DNA from: Streptomyces guryensis
Lineage (GTDB): Bacteria; Actinomycetota; Actinomycetes; Streptomycetales; Streptomycetaceae
Reading direction: 5' to 3'
DNA: 64,000 bases
NCBI RefSeq assembly: GCF_021261325.1
Contig: NZ_JAJSBI010000013.1
Coordinates: 186,001-250,000, forward strand
Part shown: piece after piece, positions 26,806 to 36,182 of the stretch
Position numbering within the stretch: the first letter of the stretch is position 1
How the letters are laid out: each line of letters starts with the position of its first letter
Notes under the pieces: generated by a model
Told to the model about the DNA's origin: nothing
Databases searched by the model: none
The model's input: the letters and a program-made list of their open reading frames with translations, nothing else
Position numbers and translations under genes: made by a program

Positions 26806-28191
26806 ATGACGACATCTCAGGAAGAGCCGCTCCCCGGTACGCGTCGGGCGCTGCTGCACCGGATCGCCGAGGCCCAGGCCGAGGGACGTGCGCCGTCGCT
26901 GGTCGCGGCGGTCGTGAGGGGCGGGCGGCCCGTATGGCACGGCGCGCGGACCTCGGTGGACGGGCATGGTCCGGACGAGACCGTGCAGTACCGCATCGGT
27001 TCGATCACCAAGACCTTCACCGCGGTTCTGGTGCTCCGGTTGCGTGATGAGGGCCTGCTCGATCTCGGTGACCCGCTGGAGAAGCATCTGCCGGGAACCG
27101 GTGTGGGGGAGGTGACCATCGCCGATCTCCTCGCCCATACGAGCGGGTTGGCGGCGGAGTCGCCTGCTCCGTGGTGGGAGCGCACTCCAGGATCCCTGCG
27201 CCCCGAACTCTCCGACGTCCTGGGAGAGCAGCCTCTCCTGCATCCGGTGGGCCGCCGCTTCCACTACTCCAACCCCGGCTACACCCTGCTGGGGGCACTG
27301 GTGGAGAAGCTGCGTGGGGCACCGTGGGAAGAGGTACTTCGTCGTGAAGTGCTCGAACCCCTGGGCCTCGACCGTACGAGTGGTCACCCCCAGGCGCCCT
27401 ACGCAGGTGGATGGGCTGTGCACCCCTGGGCCGATGTTCTGCTGCCCGAACCCGCCGAGGATCTGGGACGGATGGCACCCGCCGGTCAACTGTGGTCCAC
27501 CACGGGTGACTTGGCGCGCTTCGCTGTCTTTCTGACCCGGGGCGACGACCGGGTACTCAGCGCCGAGACCGTGCGAGAGATGCGGACTCCCGCGGCGCCG
27601 GCCGAGGCCGCGGATGTCGTGGACGGAGTCACCTACGGGCTGGGGCTGCAGATCCAGCACCGGGGCGGCAGGCTGCTCGTGGGGCACTCCGGGTCGCTGC
27701 CGGGGTTTCTGGCGAACCTCACCATCAGCGTCGAGGACGACGTCGCGGCCGTGGTGCTGGCCAACTGTACGTCTGGCCCCCTGCTCTCCACCGTCGGGGC
27801 CGAGCTCATCCGCATCGTCGCCGAGGCTGAGCCCCGCATGCCCGATCCGTGGCGTCCGCTGCCAGACGTCGACGCGGCGGTGCTGGAGTTGGCTGGACCG
27901 TGGTACTGGGGAACGCATGCATTCGCCCTGCGGCTGGCGGCAGAGGGAGGAGTCTCGCTGGAGCCGCTGTCGGGAAGCGGCCGCCGCTCGCGCTTCAGAG
28001 CGAACGACGACGGCACCTGGACCGGACTTGAGGGTTACTACGCCGGAGAGCTTCTGAGGGCCGTACGGCGCCCGGACGGGACCCTGAGTCATCTGGATCT
28101 CGGGTCGTTCGTTTTCACGCGCCAGCCGTACGACGAGGAGGCTTCCGTGCCCGGCGGGGTGGACCCGGACGGGTGGCGGGGGATCCGCTAG
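26806..28191 (+). CDS. class C beta-lactamase-family serine hydrolase
   Basis: 461 residues from the ATG at 26806. The serine hydrolase motifs are present: S66-I-T-K69 (IGSITKTF), Y154-S-N156 (YSNPGYT) and H294-S-G (GHSGSLPG). The C-terminal domain of about 110 residues resembles that of D-alanyl-D-alanine carboxypeptidase/PBP4*-like esterases. No signal peptide is visible, so it is probably cytoplasmic and more likely an esterase or peptidase than a resistance beta-lactamase. Substrate unknown. Confidence 0.85.
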   Translation: MTTSQEEPLPGTRRALLHRIAEAQAEGRAPSLVAAVVRGGRPVWHGARTSVDGHGPDETVQYRIGSITKTFTAVLVLRLRDEGLLDLGDPLEKHLPGTGVGEVTIADLLAHTSGLAAESPAPWWERTPGSLRPELSDVLGEQPLLHPVGRRFHYSNPGYTLLGALVEKLRGAPWEEVLRREVLEPLGLDRTSGHPQAPYAGGWAVHPWADVLLPEPAEDLGRMAPAGQLWSTTGDLARFAVFLTRGDDRVLSAETVREMRTPAAPAEAADVVDGVTYGLGLQIQHRGGRLLVGHSGSLPGFLANLTISVEDDVAAVVLANCTSGPLLSTVGAELIRIVAEAEPRMPDPWRPLPDVDAAVLELAGPWYWGTHAFALRLAAEGGVSLEPLSGSGRRSRFRANDDGTWTGLEGYYAGELLRAVRRPDGTLSHLDLGSFVFTRQPYDEEASVPGGVDPDGWRGIR

Positions 28192-28215
28192 AAGCGAGCG
28201 CCCGGCAGGCGCGCT

Positions 28216-28229
28216 GTTTCACGTGAAAC
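28216..28229. other. parS site, exact
   Basis: GTTTCACGTGAAAC in the 58-bp space between the convergent serine hydrolase and acetyltransferase genes. Confidence 0.92.
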
Positions 28230-28249
28230 GTGGCCCCCCTTTCGCGGCC

Positions 28250-28702
28250 TCAAAGTTGCAGCTTGAAGCCCGTGTGTGAGGCCGTGAAGCCGAGCCGTTC
28301 GTAGAAGCGGTGGGCACCGGTGCGGGTGTTGTCGGAAGTCAGCTGGACCAACTGGCAGTCCTGGCGCCGAGATTCGTCGATCGCCCACTCGATGAGCTGG
28401 GTGCCCAGGCCGCTGCCGCGCTCATCGGCATGGATGCGGACGCCTTCGATGATCGATCTGATGGCACCGCGCCGCGACAGACCGGGGATGATCGTGAGCT
28501 GAAGCGTTCCGACGACGCGGTTCTCACGGACGGCGACGACCAGGTGCTGGTTCGGGTCGGACGCAAGACGTTCCAAGGCGGCCAGGTACGGAGCGAGGTC
28601 GTCCGGTGACTCGCGCTGGGCTCCCAACGGATCGTCGGCGAGCATCGCGACGATCGCCCTCACGTCGTCCGCCGTGGCGGGCCGTATTTCAAGATCTCCC
28701 AT
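28250..28702 (-). CDS. GNAT family N-acetyltransferase
   Basis: 150 residues. A single GNAT domain with beta-4 (VVAVRENRVVGTLQLTII), the acetyl-CoA pyrophosphate loop ERGSGLGTQLIEWA and the C-terminal HRFYERLGF motif. The start is taken as the ATG at 28702 (MGDLEIRPA), where the domain begins; an ATG six codons earlier is possible. Acceptor substrate unknown. Confidence 0.88.
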   Translation of the reverse strand: MGDLEIRPATADDVRAIVAMLADDPLGAQRESPDDLAPYLAALERLASDPNQHLVVAVRENRVVGTLQLTIIPGLSRRGAIRSIIEGVRIHADERGSGLGTQLIEWAIDESRRQDCQLVQLTSDNTRTGAHRFYERLGFTASHTGFKLQL

Positions 28703-28742
28703 GTCCTGCACCTTACGCACCCCTGCCCCCAGGGGGCAGTGC

Positions 28743-29609
28743 TCAGCCCGCAGCCACGGTCAACGGAGCGAATCGCCTGGTCCAGTCGCCGGGTGGTTCC
28801 GGGATCCCGTACGTCATGACCGCGTTGAACGCGATGGACGCGAGCCCCCGCTGCTTCGCCCACGCCAGCAGCTCTTCGTGCCGTACGTCGATGTCGGTGC
28901 GCAGGGGGCGGTCGGTGTGGGCGGCGAGAGAGGAGATGAGCGCCTTTGCCGTTTCCGTGTCCCTGGCAATCAGCGGGCCCACGACATGGGTCTCCATGTT
29001 GGGCCAGGCGGCCGCGTACCCGATGAGTCTGCCGTCCTCCTCGGCGACGCGTAGCTGGTCGGCGAAGGCAGGCAGCCGTGTGATGAGGGGCGTGCGGTCG
29101 GCGCCGAACACCTCCTCGTCGAGCCCCAGGATCGCCGGGAGGTCCTCGGCTGTGGCCGCGCGTGTGACCACCTCGGGCTCCGACCCGCCGGGCGTGAAAT
29201 GCCCGCGCATCATCTCGGCCCTGCCGGTGACCTTGAAGCCGAGTTCTTCGTAGAGCGGGCGACCGTACGGGGTCGCATGCAGTGTCAGCGGGGTGGTGCC
29301 CATAGCCGAGACGATGTGCCGCATCAGGTGGCGTCCGATGCCTCGGCGGGCATGCCGTTCGGCGACCAGCACCATGCCGATGGCCCCGAGAGCGGGGTGT
29401 TCCTGCGGCCCGTACTCGGTGACGACACAGGCGCTGACGAGGCCGCCGCCGGGGTCGTCGATGCCGTATCCCTTCCCGGCGGTAAGGAGGAGGCCCCACT
29501 TGTGCTCCTCGCGCGGCCACCCCCGGTCTTCGGACAAGTCGGCGCAGGCGGTGAGGTCGCGAAGCGTCAGACGGCGGACGGCAAGAGGGGGGAGAGAAGG
29601 AGTCGGCAC
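28743..29609 (-). CDS. GNAT acetyltransferase, two-domain
   Basis: 288 residues. The N-terminal GNAT domain (about 8-145) has the acetyl-CoA loop ERHARRGIGRHLMRHI and YGRPLYEELGF. The C-terminal half (TRAATAEDLPAILGLDEEVFGADR onward) is a second, GNAT-like domain of the Acetyltransf_18 type, often found in this tandem layout. Its acceptor is unknown. It is on the same strand as the neighbouring single-domain acetyltransferase, separated by 40 bp. Confidence 0.85.
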   Translation of the reverse strand: MPTPSLPPLAVRRLTLRDLTACADLSEDRGWPREEHKWGLLLTAGKGYGIDDPGGGLVSACVVTEYGPQEHPALGAIGMVLVAERHARRGIGRHLMRHIVSAMGTTPLTLHATPYGRPLYEELGFKVTGRAEMMRGHFTPGGSEPEVVTRAATAEDLPAILGLDEEVFGADRTPLITRLPAFADQLRVAEEDGRLIGYAAAWPNMETHVVGPLIARDTETAKALISSLAAHTDRPLRTDIDVRHEELLAWAKQRGLASIAFNAVMTYGIPEPPGDWTRRFAPLTVAAG

Positions 29610-29720
29610 GCAGGTCAGGCTGGCCGACGGCTACCCCCGCCGTCCACCTGTTTCCGGTGAGAAGCAGGAGCTTTTGGCCATGTCGTGGGCAAGTGCACCG
29701 GGGGCCGGCATCAGTTGGGT

Positions 29721-29734
29721 GTTTCACGTGAAAC
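29721..29734. other. parS site, exact
   Basis: GTTTCACGTGAAAC in the divergent intergenic region between the two-domain acetyltransferase and HAD phosphatase genes. Confidence 0.92.
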
Positions 29735-29807
29735 ACGGGCGAGCAGCGAGTAGCAATCGGGGGTCACTCAAGGGGGGCAGCCATAGGCCCCATTACCCTC
29801 GAGCCCC

Positions 29808-30440
29808 ATGCCAAGACTTCATCTTTTCGATCTCGACGGCACGCTGCTACAGGGCACGTCGGCGCCCGTGGAGATCTCGCGGCAGCTTGGGCTGGAAGCC
29901 GAGACGGCAGCGCTCGATCAGGCGATCTCCGAGGGACTCATTGGCCCGCCGGAGTATGCGGCGCAGGTGTACGCGCTCTGGGCGGAACTCACCCAGGCAC
30001 ACGTGTCGGCCGCGTTCGAAGGCGCCCCGTGGCTGGAGCGCATTCGTGAGGTCTGGGAGGAGATTCGGCAGGTGGGCGACTACTGCGCCGTCGTATCGCT
30101 CTCGCCCTCCTTCTTCGTGGAGCGGCTCATCGGGTGGGGCGCGCACGCGGCGTTCGGGTCCCGTTTTCCCGTGGTGCCGTTCACCGAGCCGGTTGATCCG
30201 GCTGGGGTGCTCAGCGCCGCGGCCAAGGTCGAGATCGCCGATCGGCTGTGCGGGCAGTTCGGCGTGGCCCGGGCCGACTGCGTTGCCTATGGCGACTCGT
30301 TGTCGGACAGGGATCTGTTCGGGGCGGTGCCGATTTCGGTAGCGGTCAATGCGGACGGTCATCTATCCGGTCTTGCGACACACTCGTACATGGGCGGGGA
30401 TCTGTGGGAAGCCTATGAATTGGTGCGTGACGCCCGGTAA
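29808..30440 (+). CDS. HAD-IB family phosphatase
   Basis: 210 residues with all HAD motifs: DLDGTLLQG (motif I, nucleophile Asp about residue 8), VVSLSPSFFVE (motif II Ser), a Lys in SAAAKVEIADRL (motif III) and YGDSLSDRDLF (motif IV). The layout matches the phosphoserine-phosphatase-like IB subclass. The physiological substrate is not evident. Confidence 0.88.
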   Translation: MPRLHLFDLDGTLLQGTSAPVEISRQLGLEAETAALDQAISEGLIGPPEYAAQVYALWAELTQAHVSAAFEGAPWLERIREVWEEIRQVGDYCAVVSLSPSFFVERLIGWGAHAAFGSRFPVVPFTEPVDPAGVLSAAAKVEIADRLCGQFGVARADCVAYGDSLSDRDLFGAVPISVAVNADGHLSGLATHSYMGGDLWEAYELVRDAR

Positions 30441-30850
30441 TTGAAGGAGTTGATGGTTCGCCCGCTCTCCCCTTCGTGGTGGAGGAAGGGGGGACTTGTG
30501 ATCGGAGCGTGGGCCGGTATGGTCGACTCCGGTTCGCTGCGGCGCGAGGCGTGTGCATCCTGTGCGGACCGAGGACAGGGCGAAGCAGCCTAACGGGACG
30601 GAGAGATCAAAGACTCGCATTTGCGGTTATGCGACCGGGGTGTCCATGCCCGATGGGATGCTGCGGATAGAGCACTGCGGTTAATGTCACACTCTCGCCT
30701 TACTTGTCCGTACAGAACGTGAATCCAGGTTGAATGTGGCCGCATTGGCCGCGGCATGAAACGGGGAGCAAGCCGTCTGCGGGGGAAAAGGCACCTTCCG
30801 ACCGAGGAAGGGCGCGGACCGACCGAGAGATGTTCGAGGCGAGGCACACC
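30441..30850. other. non-coding gap before flavohaemoglobin
   Basis: About 410 bp between the HAD phosphatase gene and the chosen flavohaemoglobin start. No RNA gene, strong hairpin or conserved operator was recognised. The frame of the next gene is open from 30734, but that upstream part has no start signal better than the one chosen. Confidence 0.4.
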
Positions 30851-32365
30851 ATGGACGCTCCGACCACCGCGTCGGCCGACAACGGCACTTCCGGCGGCGG
30901 AGGTGGCGGCTGGTTCACCCCGCGCCAGCAGCCCGCGACGACTCCGGACAGCGAGCGCGAAGCCGCCGAAGGCAGCCGCCGCGCCGCGATGCGTCCGACG
31001 GGGAGGACCTCGGCGGACACGGACGGGGACCAGACCGCGCAGGACGCTCGGCAGTCGCCACCGCCCGTCCAACCCGCTTCGGCTGCTTCCGCCTCACCGC
31101 CCCCGCATCCGCCCTCAGCCGCACGGCCCCAGGCAACAGACCCCTCTGTCCCCCAGCCACTCTCCGCTGACCTGCTAGTGCCCGCCCAGCGCTCCACCGC
31201 TCCCGCAGCGCAGCCACACGAACCGTCCGCTCAGGTCCGGGCCGAGAGCGCGTCACCCGATGCCCTCCTCATCCGTCGGACGATGACCGAGGTGGCGCCG
31301 ATCGCCGACAAGGTCACCTCGTACTTCTACGCGCTGCTCTTCGTCCGACACCCCGATCTGCGGTCGTTGTTCCCGGCCGCGATGGACACTCAGCGCGACC
31401 GGCTGCTCAGGGCGTTGCTCACCGCGGCCGAGCACATCGACAACACCGACGTCCTCGTCGCGTATCTGCAGAACCTGGGCCGTGGCCACCGCAAGTACGG
31501 CACCCGGGCCGAGCACTACCCGGCCGTCGGTGAGTGCCTCATCGGCGCGCTGAGCAAGTACGCCGCCGGTATCTGGGACGCGGAGATGGAGGCGGCCTGG
31601 GTGCGGGCGTACACGACGATCTCGCAGGTCATGATCGACGCAGCGGCCGCGGATGAACTGCGTTCCCCGGCCTGGTGGTACGCCGAGATCGTCGCGCACG
31701 AGCTCAGGACCCCGGACGTAGCGGTCGTCACCGTCCGCCCCGATCAGCCCTACCCGTTCCTCGCCGGGCAGTACACGAGCCTGGAGACGCCGTGGTGGCC
31801 GCGCATCTGGCGGCACTACTCCTTCGCCTCGGCACCCCGCTCCGACGGTCTGCTGACGTTCCATGTGAAGGCCGTCCCCGCGGGCTGGGTGTCCAACGCC
31901 CTGGTTCACCGCGCCCGCCCCGGCGACATCATCAGACTCGGGCCGCCGACCGGTTCGATGACCGTCGACCACACCACCGACAGCGGGCTGCTGTGCCTGG
32001 GCGGCGGTACCGGAATAGCGCCCATAAAGGCGCTGGTCGAGGATGTCGCCGAGCATGGCGAACGGCGGCCTGTCGAGGTGTTCTACGGTGCCCGCACCGA
32101 CCACGACCTCTACGACATCGACACGATGCTCAGGCTCCAGCAGTCCCACCCGTGGCTCTCGGTCCGAGCGGTCATCGACCAGCAGGCCCAACTCCAGCTC
32201 CCGGACGCCATACGTGAATACGGGCCGTGGAACGAGTTCGACGCCTATCTATCGGGTCCGCCCGGAATGATCCGCAGTGGTGTGGACGCGCTGAGGAACA
32301 TCGGCATCCCGTCGGAGCGAATACGGCACGACTCGGTGGAAGAGCTCGTCACCACCGGAGACTGA
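30851..32365 (+). CDS. flavohaemoglobin-like protein
   Basis: 505 residues from the ATG at 30851 (MDAPTTASAD) after GAGGCGAGG; an ATG seven codons earlier is also possible. A disordered Pro/Ala/Gln-rich region of about 140 residues comes first. The globin domain spans roughly 140-275, with the likely proximal histidine near 213 (LGRGHRKYG). The reductase module follows: RHYSFAS near 320 for FAD and GGGTGIAP near 384 for NAD(P)H. This is the layout of nitric oxide dioxygenases. The long N-terminal extension is unusual for classical Hmp. Confidence 0.88.
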   Translation: MDAPTTASADNGTSGGGGGGWFTPRQQPATTPDSEREAAEGSRRAAMRPTGRTSADTDGDQTAQDARQSPPPVQPASAASASPPPHPPSAARPQATDPSVPQPLSADLLVPAQRSTAPAAQPHEPSAQVRAESASPDALLIRRTMTEVAPIADKVTSYFYALLFVRHPDLRSLFPAAMDTQRDRLLRALLTAAEHIDNTDVLVAYLQNLGRGHRKYGTRAEHYPAVGECLIGALSKYAAGIWDAEMEAAWVRAYTTISQVMIDAAAADELRSPAWWYAEIVAHELRTPDVAVVTVRPDQPYPFLAGQYTSLETPWWPRIWRHYSFASAPRSDGLLTFHVKAVPAGWVSNALVHRARPGDIIRLGPPTGSMTVDHTTDSGLLCLGGGTGIAPIKALVEDVAEHGERRPVEVFYGARTDHDLYDIDTMLRLQQSHPWLSVRAVIDQQAQLQLPDAIREYGPWNEFDAYLSGPPGMIRSGVDALRNIGIPSERIRHDSVEELVTTGD

Positions 32366-32380
32366 TTCGGCGCCGGGGTA

Positions 32381-32863
32381 TCAGCCCAGGTCAGGGGCGT
32401 GCATGGCGCGTACGCCCTCGATGTTCCCGTCCAAGTAGTGCCGCAGGGACAGCGGTACGAGATGCACGGAGGCGATCCCCACGCGGGTGAACGGTACCCG
32501 CACGATCTCGTACTCGCCGGCGGGCTCGTCCACCTCGGGGCCGTGCCGCAGGGACGTGTCCATCGACTCCAGCCGGCAGACGAAGAAGTGCTGCACCTTC
32601 ACACCGGTCGCGCCGCCGTCCTCACCGATGTGCTCCACGGTGTCCACGAAGCAGGGCACCACGTCGGTGATCTTGGCGCCGAGCTCCTCGTGCACCTCTC
32701 GGTGCAGGGCGTCGACGACGGTCGTGTCCCCGGGCTCGACCCCACCACCGGGAGTCACCCAGTAGGGATCGACACCGGGCTTGGTGCGCTTGATCAGGAT
32801 CAGGTTGTCGCCGTCCAGCAGAACGGCACGAGCGGTGCGCTTGACCACGGGTCGGACGGTCAT
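32381..32863 (-). CDS. Nudix hydrolase
   Basis: 160 residues from the ATG at 32863. The Nudix box is complete: GGGVEPGDTTVVDALHREVHEELGA fits GX5EX7REUXEEXGU when anchored on REVHEELGA (E residues for Mg2+ binding). The N-terminus KRTARAVLLDGDNLILIKR is typical. The substrate, a nucleoside diphosphate derivative, cannot be told from sequence. Confidence 0.9.
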   Translation of the reverse strand: MTVRPVVKRTARAVLLDGDNLILIKRTKPGVDPYWVTPGGGVEPGDTTVVDALHREVHEELGAKITDVVPCFVDTVEHIGEDGGATGVKVQHFFVCRLESMDTSLRHGPEVDEPAGEYEIVRVPFTRVGIASVHLVPLSLRHYLDGNIEGVRAMHAPDLG

Positions 32864-32884
32864 GGGAGAAATGTGGCCCGGTTG

Positions 32885-32898
32885 GTTCCACGTGAAAC
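32885..32898. other. parS-like site, one mismatch
   Basis: GTTCCACGTGAAAC differs from the exact ParB site at one position. It lies 22 bp upstream of the Nudix start, in the gap to the LysR gene. Confidence 0.6.
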
Positions 32899-32951
32899 AT
32901 CGCGGTGGGTCACCAGTCGAGCCCGCCCTGTGACCGCCGGAAACGTGCTGG

Positions 32952-33857
32952 TCAGCACCAGTCTGCCGCCGCTCGCAGCAGCCATTCGTGAGCCCGTGCG
33001 ATGTGCGGCATCGCGAGGGTGCCGGTACGGACCACCAGGAAGTACGTCCGCAGCGGAGGTACCGGGGGTTCGTTGAGGGCAACGATCTCACCGCGCTCCA
33101 GGGCGCCTCCGCACAGATAGCGGGGCAGCACCGCGAGCCCCGCGCCGGCCACGGCGCAGGCCAGCACCGCACGCAGGTCGGGAACGATGACGGTGCCCGG
33201 CGCCGCAGGGCGGGAGTCGAAGACGGAGGCCCAGTAGCGGGAGACGAAGGGCAGCGACTCGTGCACCTCGATCACGGGGACGTCCTCCAGTGCGGGCGCT
33301 CCCTTGCGGCGTGGCCTCCCGGGGCCTGTCTGCTCGGCCCGGCCGGGAGCGGCGACCAGGACGTGCTCTTCGTCGCAGAGCGGAGTCGCCGTGAGCAGGG
33401 CGCCACGTGGACGGGCCGTACAGATGACCAGATCGTGATGCCCGGCGGCGAGCCCCTCCAGGGTTTCCTCGGCGTTCCCGAAGGAAGCGCGTAGTGCGAA
33501 GCCCTGGCCGTCCTCGCCGGTCAGCTCCGTCAGGGCGGGCAGTGCCCTTTCCGCGGTGAACTCAGGAGGACCGGCGAGATGCAGGGTCCGTAAGGAGGAC
33601 TCGTCGTCGAGGCCGGTCTCGGTGATCTCCACCAGAGCGTCGAGATGTGGAGCGGCCTTGTGCGCGAGTTCGTCCCCGATGCTCGTGGGGGTCACTCCGC
33701 GGGCCTGCCGCAGGAACAGAGGGCGGCCCAGCTGCCGCTCCAGCGTGCGGATCTGCGAGGTCACGGCCGGCTGTGACAGGCCCAGCAGGGCGGCGGCCCG
33801 GGTGAAGGAGCCGGCCCGGTGCACGGTCACGAAAGTGCGCAGCAAGGCCAGATCCAT
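32952..33857 (-). CDS. LysR family transcriptional regulator
   Basis: 301 residues. The N-terminal winged helix (MDLALLRTFVTVHRAGSF; LGLSQPAVTSQIRTLERQLG) is followed by a periplasmic-binding-like effector domain from about residue 90. Typical LysR length. The usual divergent target gene is not obvious, because the neighbour upstream is on the same strand. Confidence 0.92.
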   Translation of the reverse strand: MDLALLRTFVTVHRAGSFTRAAALLGLSQPAVTSQIRTLERQLGRPLFLRQARGVTPTSIGDELAHKAAPHLDALVEITETGLDDESSLRTLHLAGPPEFTAERALPALTELTGEDGQGFALRASFGNAEETLEGLAAGHHDLVICTARPRGALLTATPLCDEEHVLVAAPGRAEQTGPGRPRRKGAPALEDVPVIEVHESLPFVSRYWASVFDSRPAAPGTVIVPDLRAVLACAVAGAGLAVLPRYLCGGALERGEIVALNEPPVPPLRTYFLVVRTGTLAMPHIARAHEWLLRAAADWC

Positions 33858-34007
33858 GGTTCTTCCTCCCCAGTTCCCTGCCCTTCTCCCGGCCCCCAGG
33901 CAGGGCCCAACTATAAATAAGTCGATAGGTCTCTGTCGCTACTGTGATTGGACACTGACACAGAGTCAACTAGCCTTGTTCGCGCGGTTCTTCGCGCGCG
34001 GAACCGA

Positions 34008-34046
34008 GGACGGTCCGAGCCACGAGGGGGGAGGCTCGGACCGTCC
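34008..34046 (-). terminator. terminator after PLP lyase gene
   Basis: Perfect 14-bp stem GGACGGTCCGAGCC with its complement around an 11-base loop, 53 bp beyond the lyase stop (minus strand) and before the LysR promoter. Confidence 0.8.
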
Positions 34047-34098
34047 GTTGCACGTCACAGGGCATGGACCCGGTGACCGTAAAGCGTCGCTGAAGCCG

Positions 34099-35250
34099 TC
34101 ATTCCGCCGACGCGTCCAGCGCGCGCAGCACATCCGCCACCAGGTCCTCGGGGTCCTCGGCACCGACCGAGAAGCGAATGAAGCCCTCCGGCACGGCGTC
34201 CCCGCCCCAGCGCCCGCGCCGCTCGGCCGTCGACCGCACCCCGCCGAAGCTCGTCGCGTCGTCCACGAGCCGCGCGGCATCGAGAAAACGGTCGGCATGT
34301 GCGCGCGTGGGAAGCGTGAAAGAGATCACGCACCCGTAGCGGCGCATCTGCTGCGAGGCGATCTTGTGCGAGGGGTCGTCGGGCAGCCCCGGGTAGCGCA
34401 GTCCGGCCACCTCGGGCCGCTTCCGCAGCGCCTCGGCGACGGTGAGGGCCGTCGCGCACTGCCGGTCGACACGCAACTGGAGCGTGGCGATCGAACGGTG
34501 CGCGAGCCAGGCCTCCATGGGCCCGGGAATCGCGCCGACGATCTTGCGCCAGCGGCGTACGGCGGCCATGGCCTCGGCGTCACGGCCGACGACGTAGCCG
34601 AGGAGGACATCCCCGTGCCCGGTGAGCTGCTTGGTGCCGCTGGCCACGGCGAAGTCCGCGCCGAGCTCCAGCGGACGCTGCCCCAGAGGCGTGGCAAGGG
34701 TGTTGTCGACGGCGACGAGGGTGCCACCCGCGTGTGCCGCCTCGACGAGCCGCCGGATGTCGCACACGTCGAGCCCGGGGTTGGAGGGCGACTCGAGCCA
34801 CAGCAGCTTCGCGCCGTCGAGGACGTCGAGCTGGGCGTCACCGCCGGTCGGCGCCGTGCGCACCTCGATGCCGTACGCCTCCAGCTGTGCGCGCACCAGG
34901 GGCAGCACCTGGTAGCCGTCGCTGGGCAGAACGACTGTGTCCCCCGCGTGCAGTTGAGAGAAGACCACTGACGAGATGGCGGCCATCCCGGAGGCGAAGG
35001 TGAGCGTCTCGACGCCTTCCTGCCCCGGTGCCTCCAGCTCGCCGATGGCCCGCTCCAGCAGGCTCCAGGTCGGGTTCTGGTCGCGGCCGTAGGTGTACGG
35101 GCCGTCGACGTCTCCCGGCAGGTGGAAGTGGGCGGCGAACGCCGGTCCGGGCAGGTGCGGCTGGTTCTTGACCGGCTCGGGCAGCCCGGCCCGCACCGCG
35201 CGGGTGCCGTCACCACTTCCCGCCGACCGGCCCGTACCGGAATCGCTCAT
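34099..35250 (-). CDS. PLP-dependent Cys/Met metabolism enzyme (cystathionine gamma-lyase type)
   Basis: 383 residues of the Cys/Met metabolism PLP family. Visible motifs are GPYTYGRDQNPTW near the N-terminus, the PLP-stacking FASGMAAISS, the Asp-containing TLVAVDNTLATP and the Schiff-base lysine in ASGTKQLTGHGD (about K205). The overall match is to cystathionine gamma-lyase/synthase, but substrate specificity within this family is hard to assign. Its start overlaps the stop of the upstream ptpA gene by 4 bp (ATGA), so the two are translationally coupled. Confidence 0.88.
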   Translation of the reverse strand: MSDSGTGRSAGSGDGTRAVRAGLPEPVKNQPHLPGPAFAAHFHLPGDVDGPYTYGRDQNPTWSLLERAIGELEAPGQEGVETLTFASGMAAISSVVFSQLHAGDTVVLPSDGYQVLPLVRAQLEAYGIEVRTAPTGGDAQLDVLDGAKLLWLESPSNPGLDVCDIRRLVEAAHAGGTLVAVDNTLATPLGQRPLELGADFAVASGTKQLTGHGDVLLGYVVGRDAEAMAAVRRWRKIVGAIPGPMEAWLAHRSIATLQLRVDRQCATALTVAEALRKRPEVAGLRYPGLPDDPSHKIASQQMRRYGCVISFTLPTRAHADRFLDAARLVDDATSFGGVRSTAERRGRWGGDAVPEGFIRFSVGAEDPEDLVADVLRALDASAE

Positions 35251-35738
35251 ACCGCCTCTACCTCCACTTGCTCGCGTACGGCGGCGAGCAGACCCTCGCT
35301 CGCCGCCTCCACCATCTCAAGGCACTCCTTGAAGCCGTCCATGCCCCCGTAGTACGGGTCCGGTACGTCGAGGTCGTCGCCCGCTGCGGGGTCGTAGGAG
35401 CGAAGTAGGTGCACCTTCGCCGCCTCCTCCGGGGTGCGGGCGAGGCGGAGCAGGGCCTTGAGGTGGCCGGCGTCGAGGGCGACGACGAGGTCGATGCGGG
35501 AGAACCACGAGGGCTGGAACTGCCGTGCCGTGTGGCTGCTCTCGTAGCCGCTCTCCTCCAGGACGGAGACGGCGCGAGGGTCGGCGCCGTCGCCCTCGTG
35601 CCAGCCGCCGGTGCCGGCGCTGTCGACCTCGACCAGGCCGTCGAGTCCCGCCTCCACCGTGCGGGCCCGGAAGACGGACTCCGCCATCGGGGAGCGGCAG
35701 ATGTTGCCGGTGCAGACGAAGCAGACGCGATAGCTCAT
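35247..35738 (-). CDS. ptpA: low-molecular-weight protein tyrosine phosphatase PtpA
   Basis: 163 residues with the P-loop CTGNICRS (C9 nucleophile, R15) at the N-terminus and the general-acid Asp in DVPDPYYGG near residue 127. S. coelicolor PtpA is in this chromosomal position and affects secondary metabolism when overexpressed. The gene overlaps the PLP lyase start. Family certain; symbol from synteny and sequence resemblance. Confidence 0.92.
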   Translation of the reverse strand: MSYRVCFVCTGNICRSPMAESVFRARTVEAGLDGLVEVDSAGTGGWHEGDGADPRAVSVLEESGYESSHTARQFQPSWFSRIDLVVALDAGHLKALLRLARTPEEAAKVHLLRSYDPAAGDDLDVPDPYYGGMDGFKECLEMVEAASEGLLAAVREQVEVEAV

Positions 35739-35745
35739 CGCGTGC

Positions 35746-36123
35746 TCAGTCGTTGTCGGGCAGGACGACGTGGAGCGCCCAGGACACGATGGAGATGATC
35801 AGGCCGCCAAGGACCGCAGTCCAGAAGCCCTCGACGTGGAAACTCAGGTTGAGCTTGTCGGCCAGCCACGAGGTGAGCAGCAGCATCAGTGCGTTGACCA
35901 CCAGGGTGATCAGGCCCAGCGTCAGGATGAACAGGGGGAAGGTCAGTACCTTCACGATCGGCTTGACCAGGAAGTTCACCACGCCGAAGATCAGCGCGAC
36001 GATGATCAGGGTGCCTGCCTTCTTGCCCGTGCTGTCACCGGTCAGGGTGATCTTGTCGAGCAGCCATACGGCGACCGCCAGGGCACCCGCGTTGGCGATC
36101 GTCTTGACTACGAAATTCTTCAT
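35746..36123 (-). CDS. phage-holin-4 superfamily membrane protein
   Basis: 125 residues with four hydrophobic helices and the conserved FGVVNFLVKPIVKVLTFPLFILTLGLITLVVNA core of the Phage_holin_4_2 (YvlD-like) family. These are chromosomal membrane proteins of uncertain function, not true lysis holins. It ends 7 bp upstream of the ptpA start, so it is probably cotranscribed. Confidence 0.88.
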   Translation of the reverse strand: MKNFVVKTIANAGALAVAVWLLDKITLTGDSTGKKAGTLIIVALIFGVVNFLVKPIVKVLTFPLFILTLGLITLVVNALMLLLTSWLADKLNLSFHVEGFWTAVLGGLIISIVSWALHVVLPDND

Positions 36124-36182
36124 GTGTCTGATCGTGGCAGACGAGATCGGTCACGAGCAGTGGGACGAGGGCGACAAGGGCG

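Noticed and set aside
35746..36123. Prophage remnant suggested by the holin-family name
   Set aside because: The Phage_holin_4_2 family is common on bacterial chromosomes as a core membrane protein, and no other phage gene is nearby.
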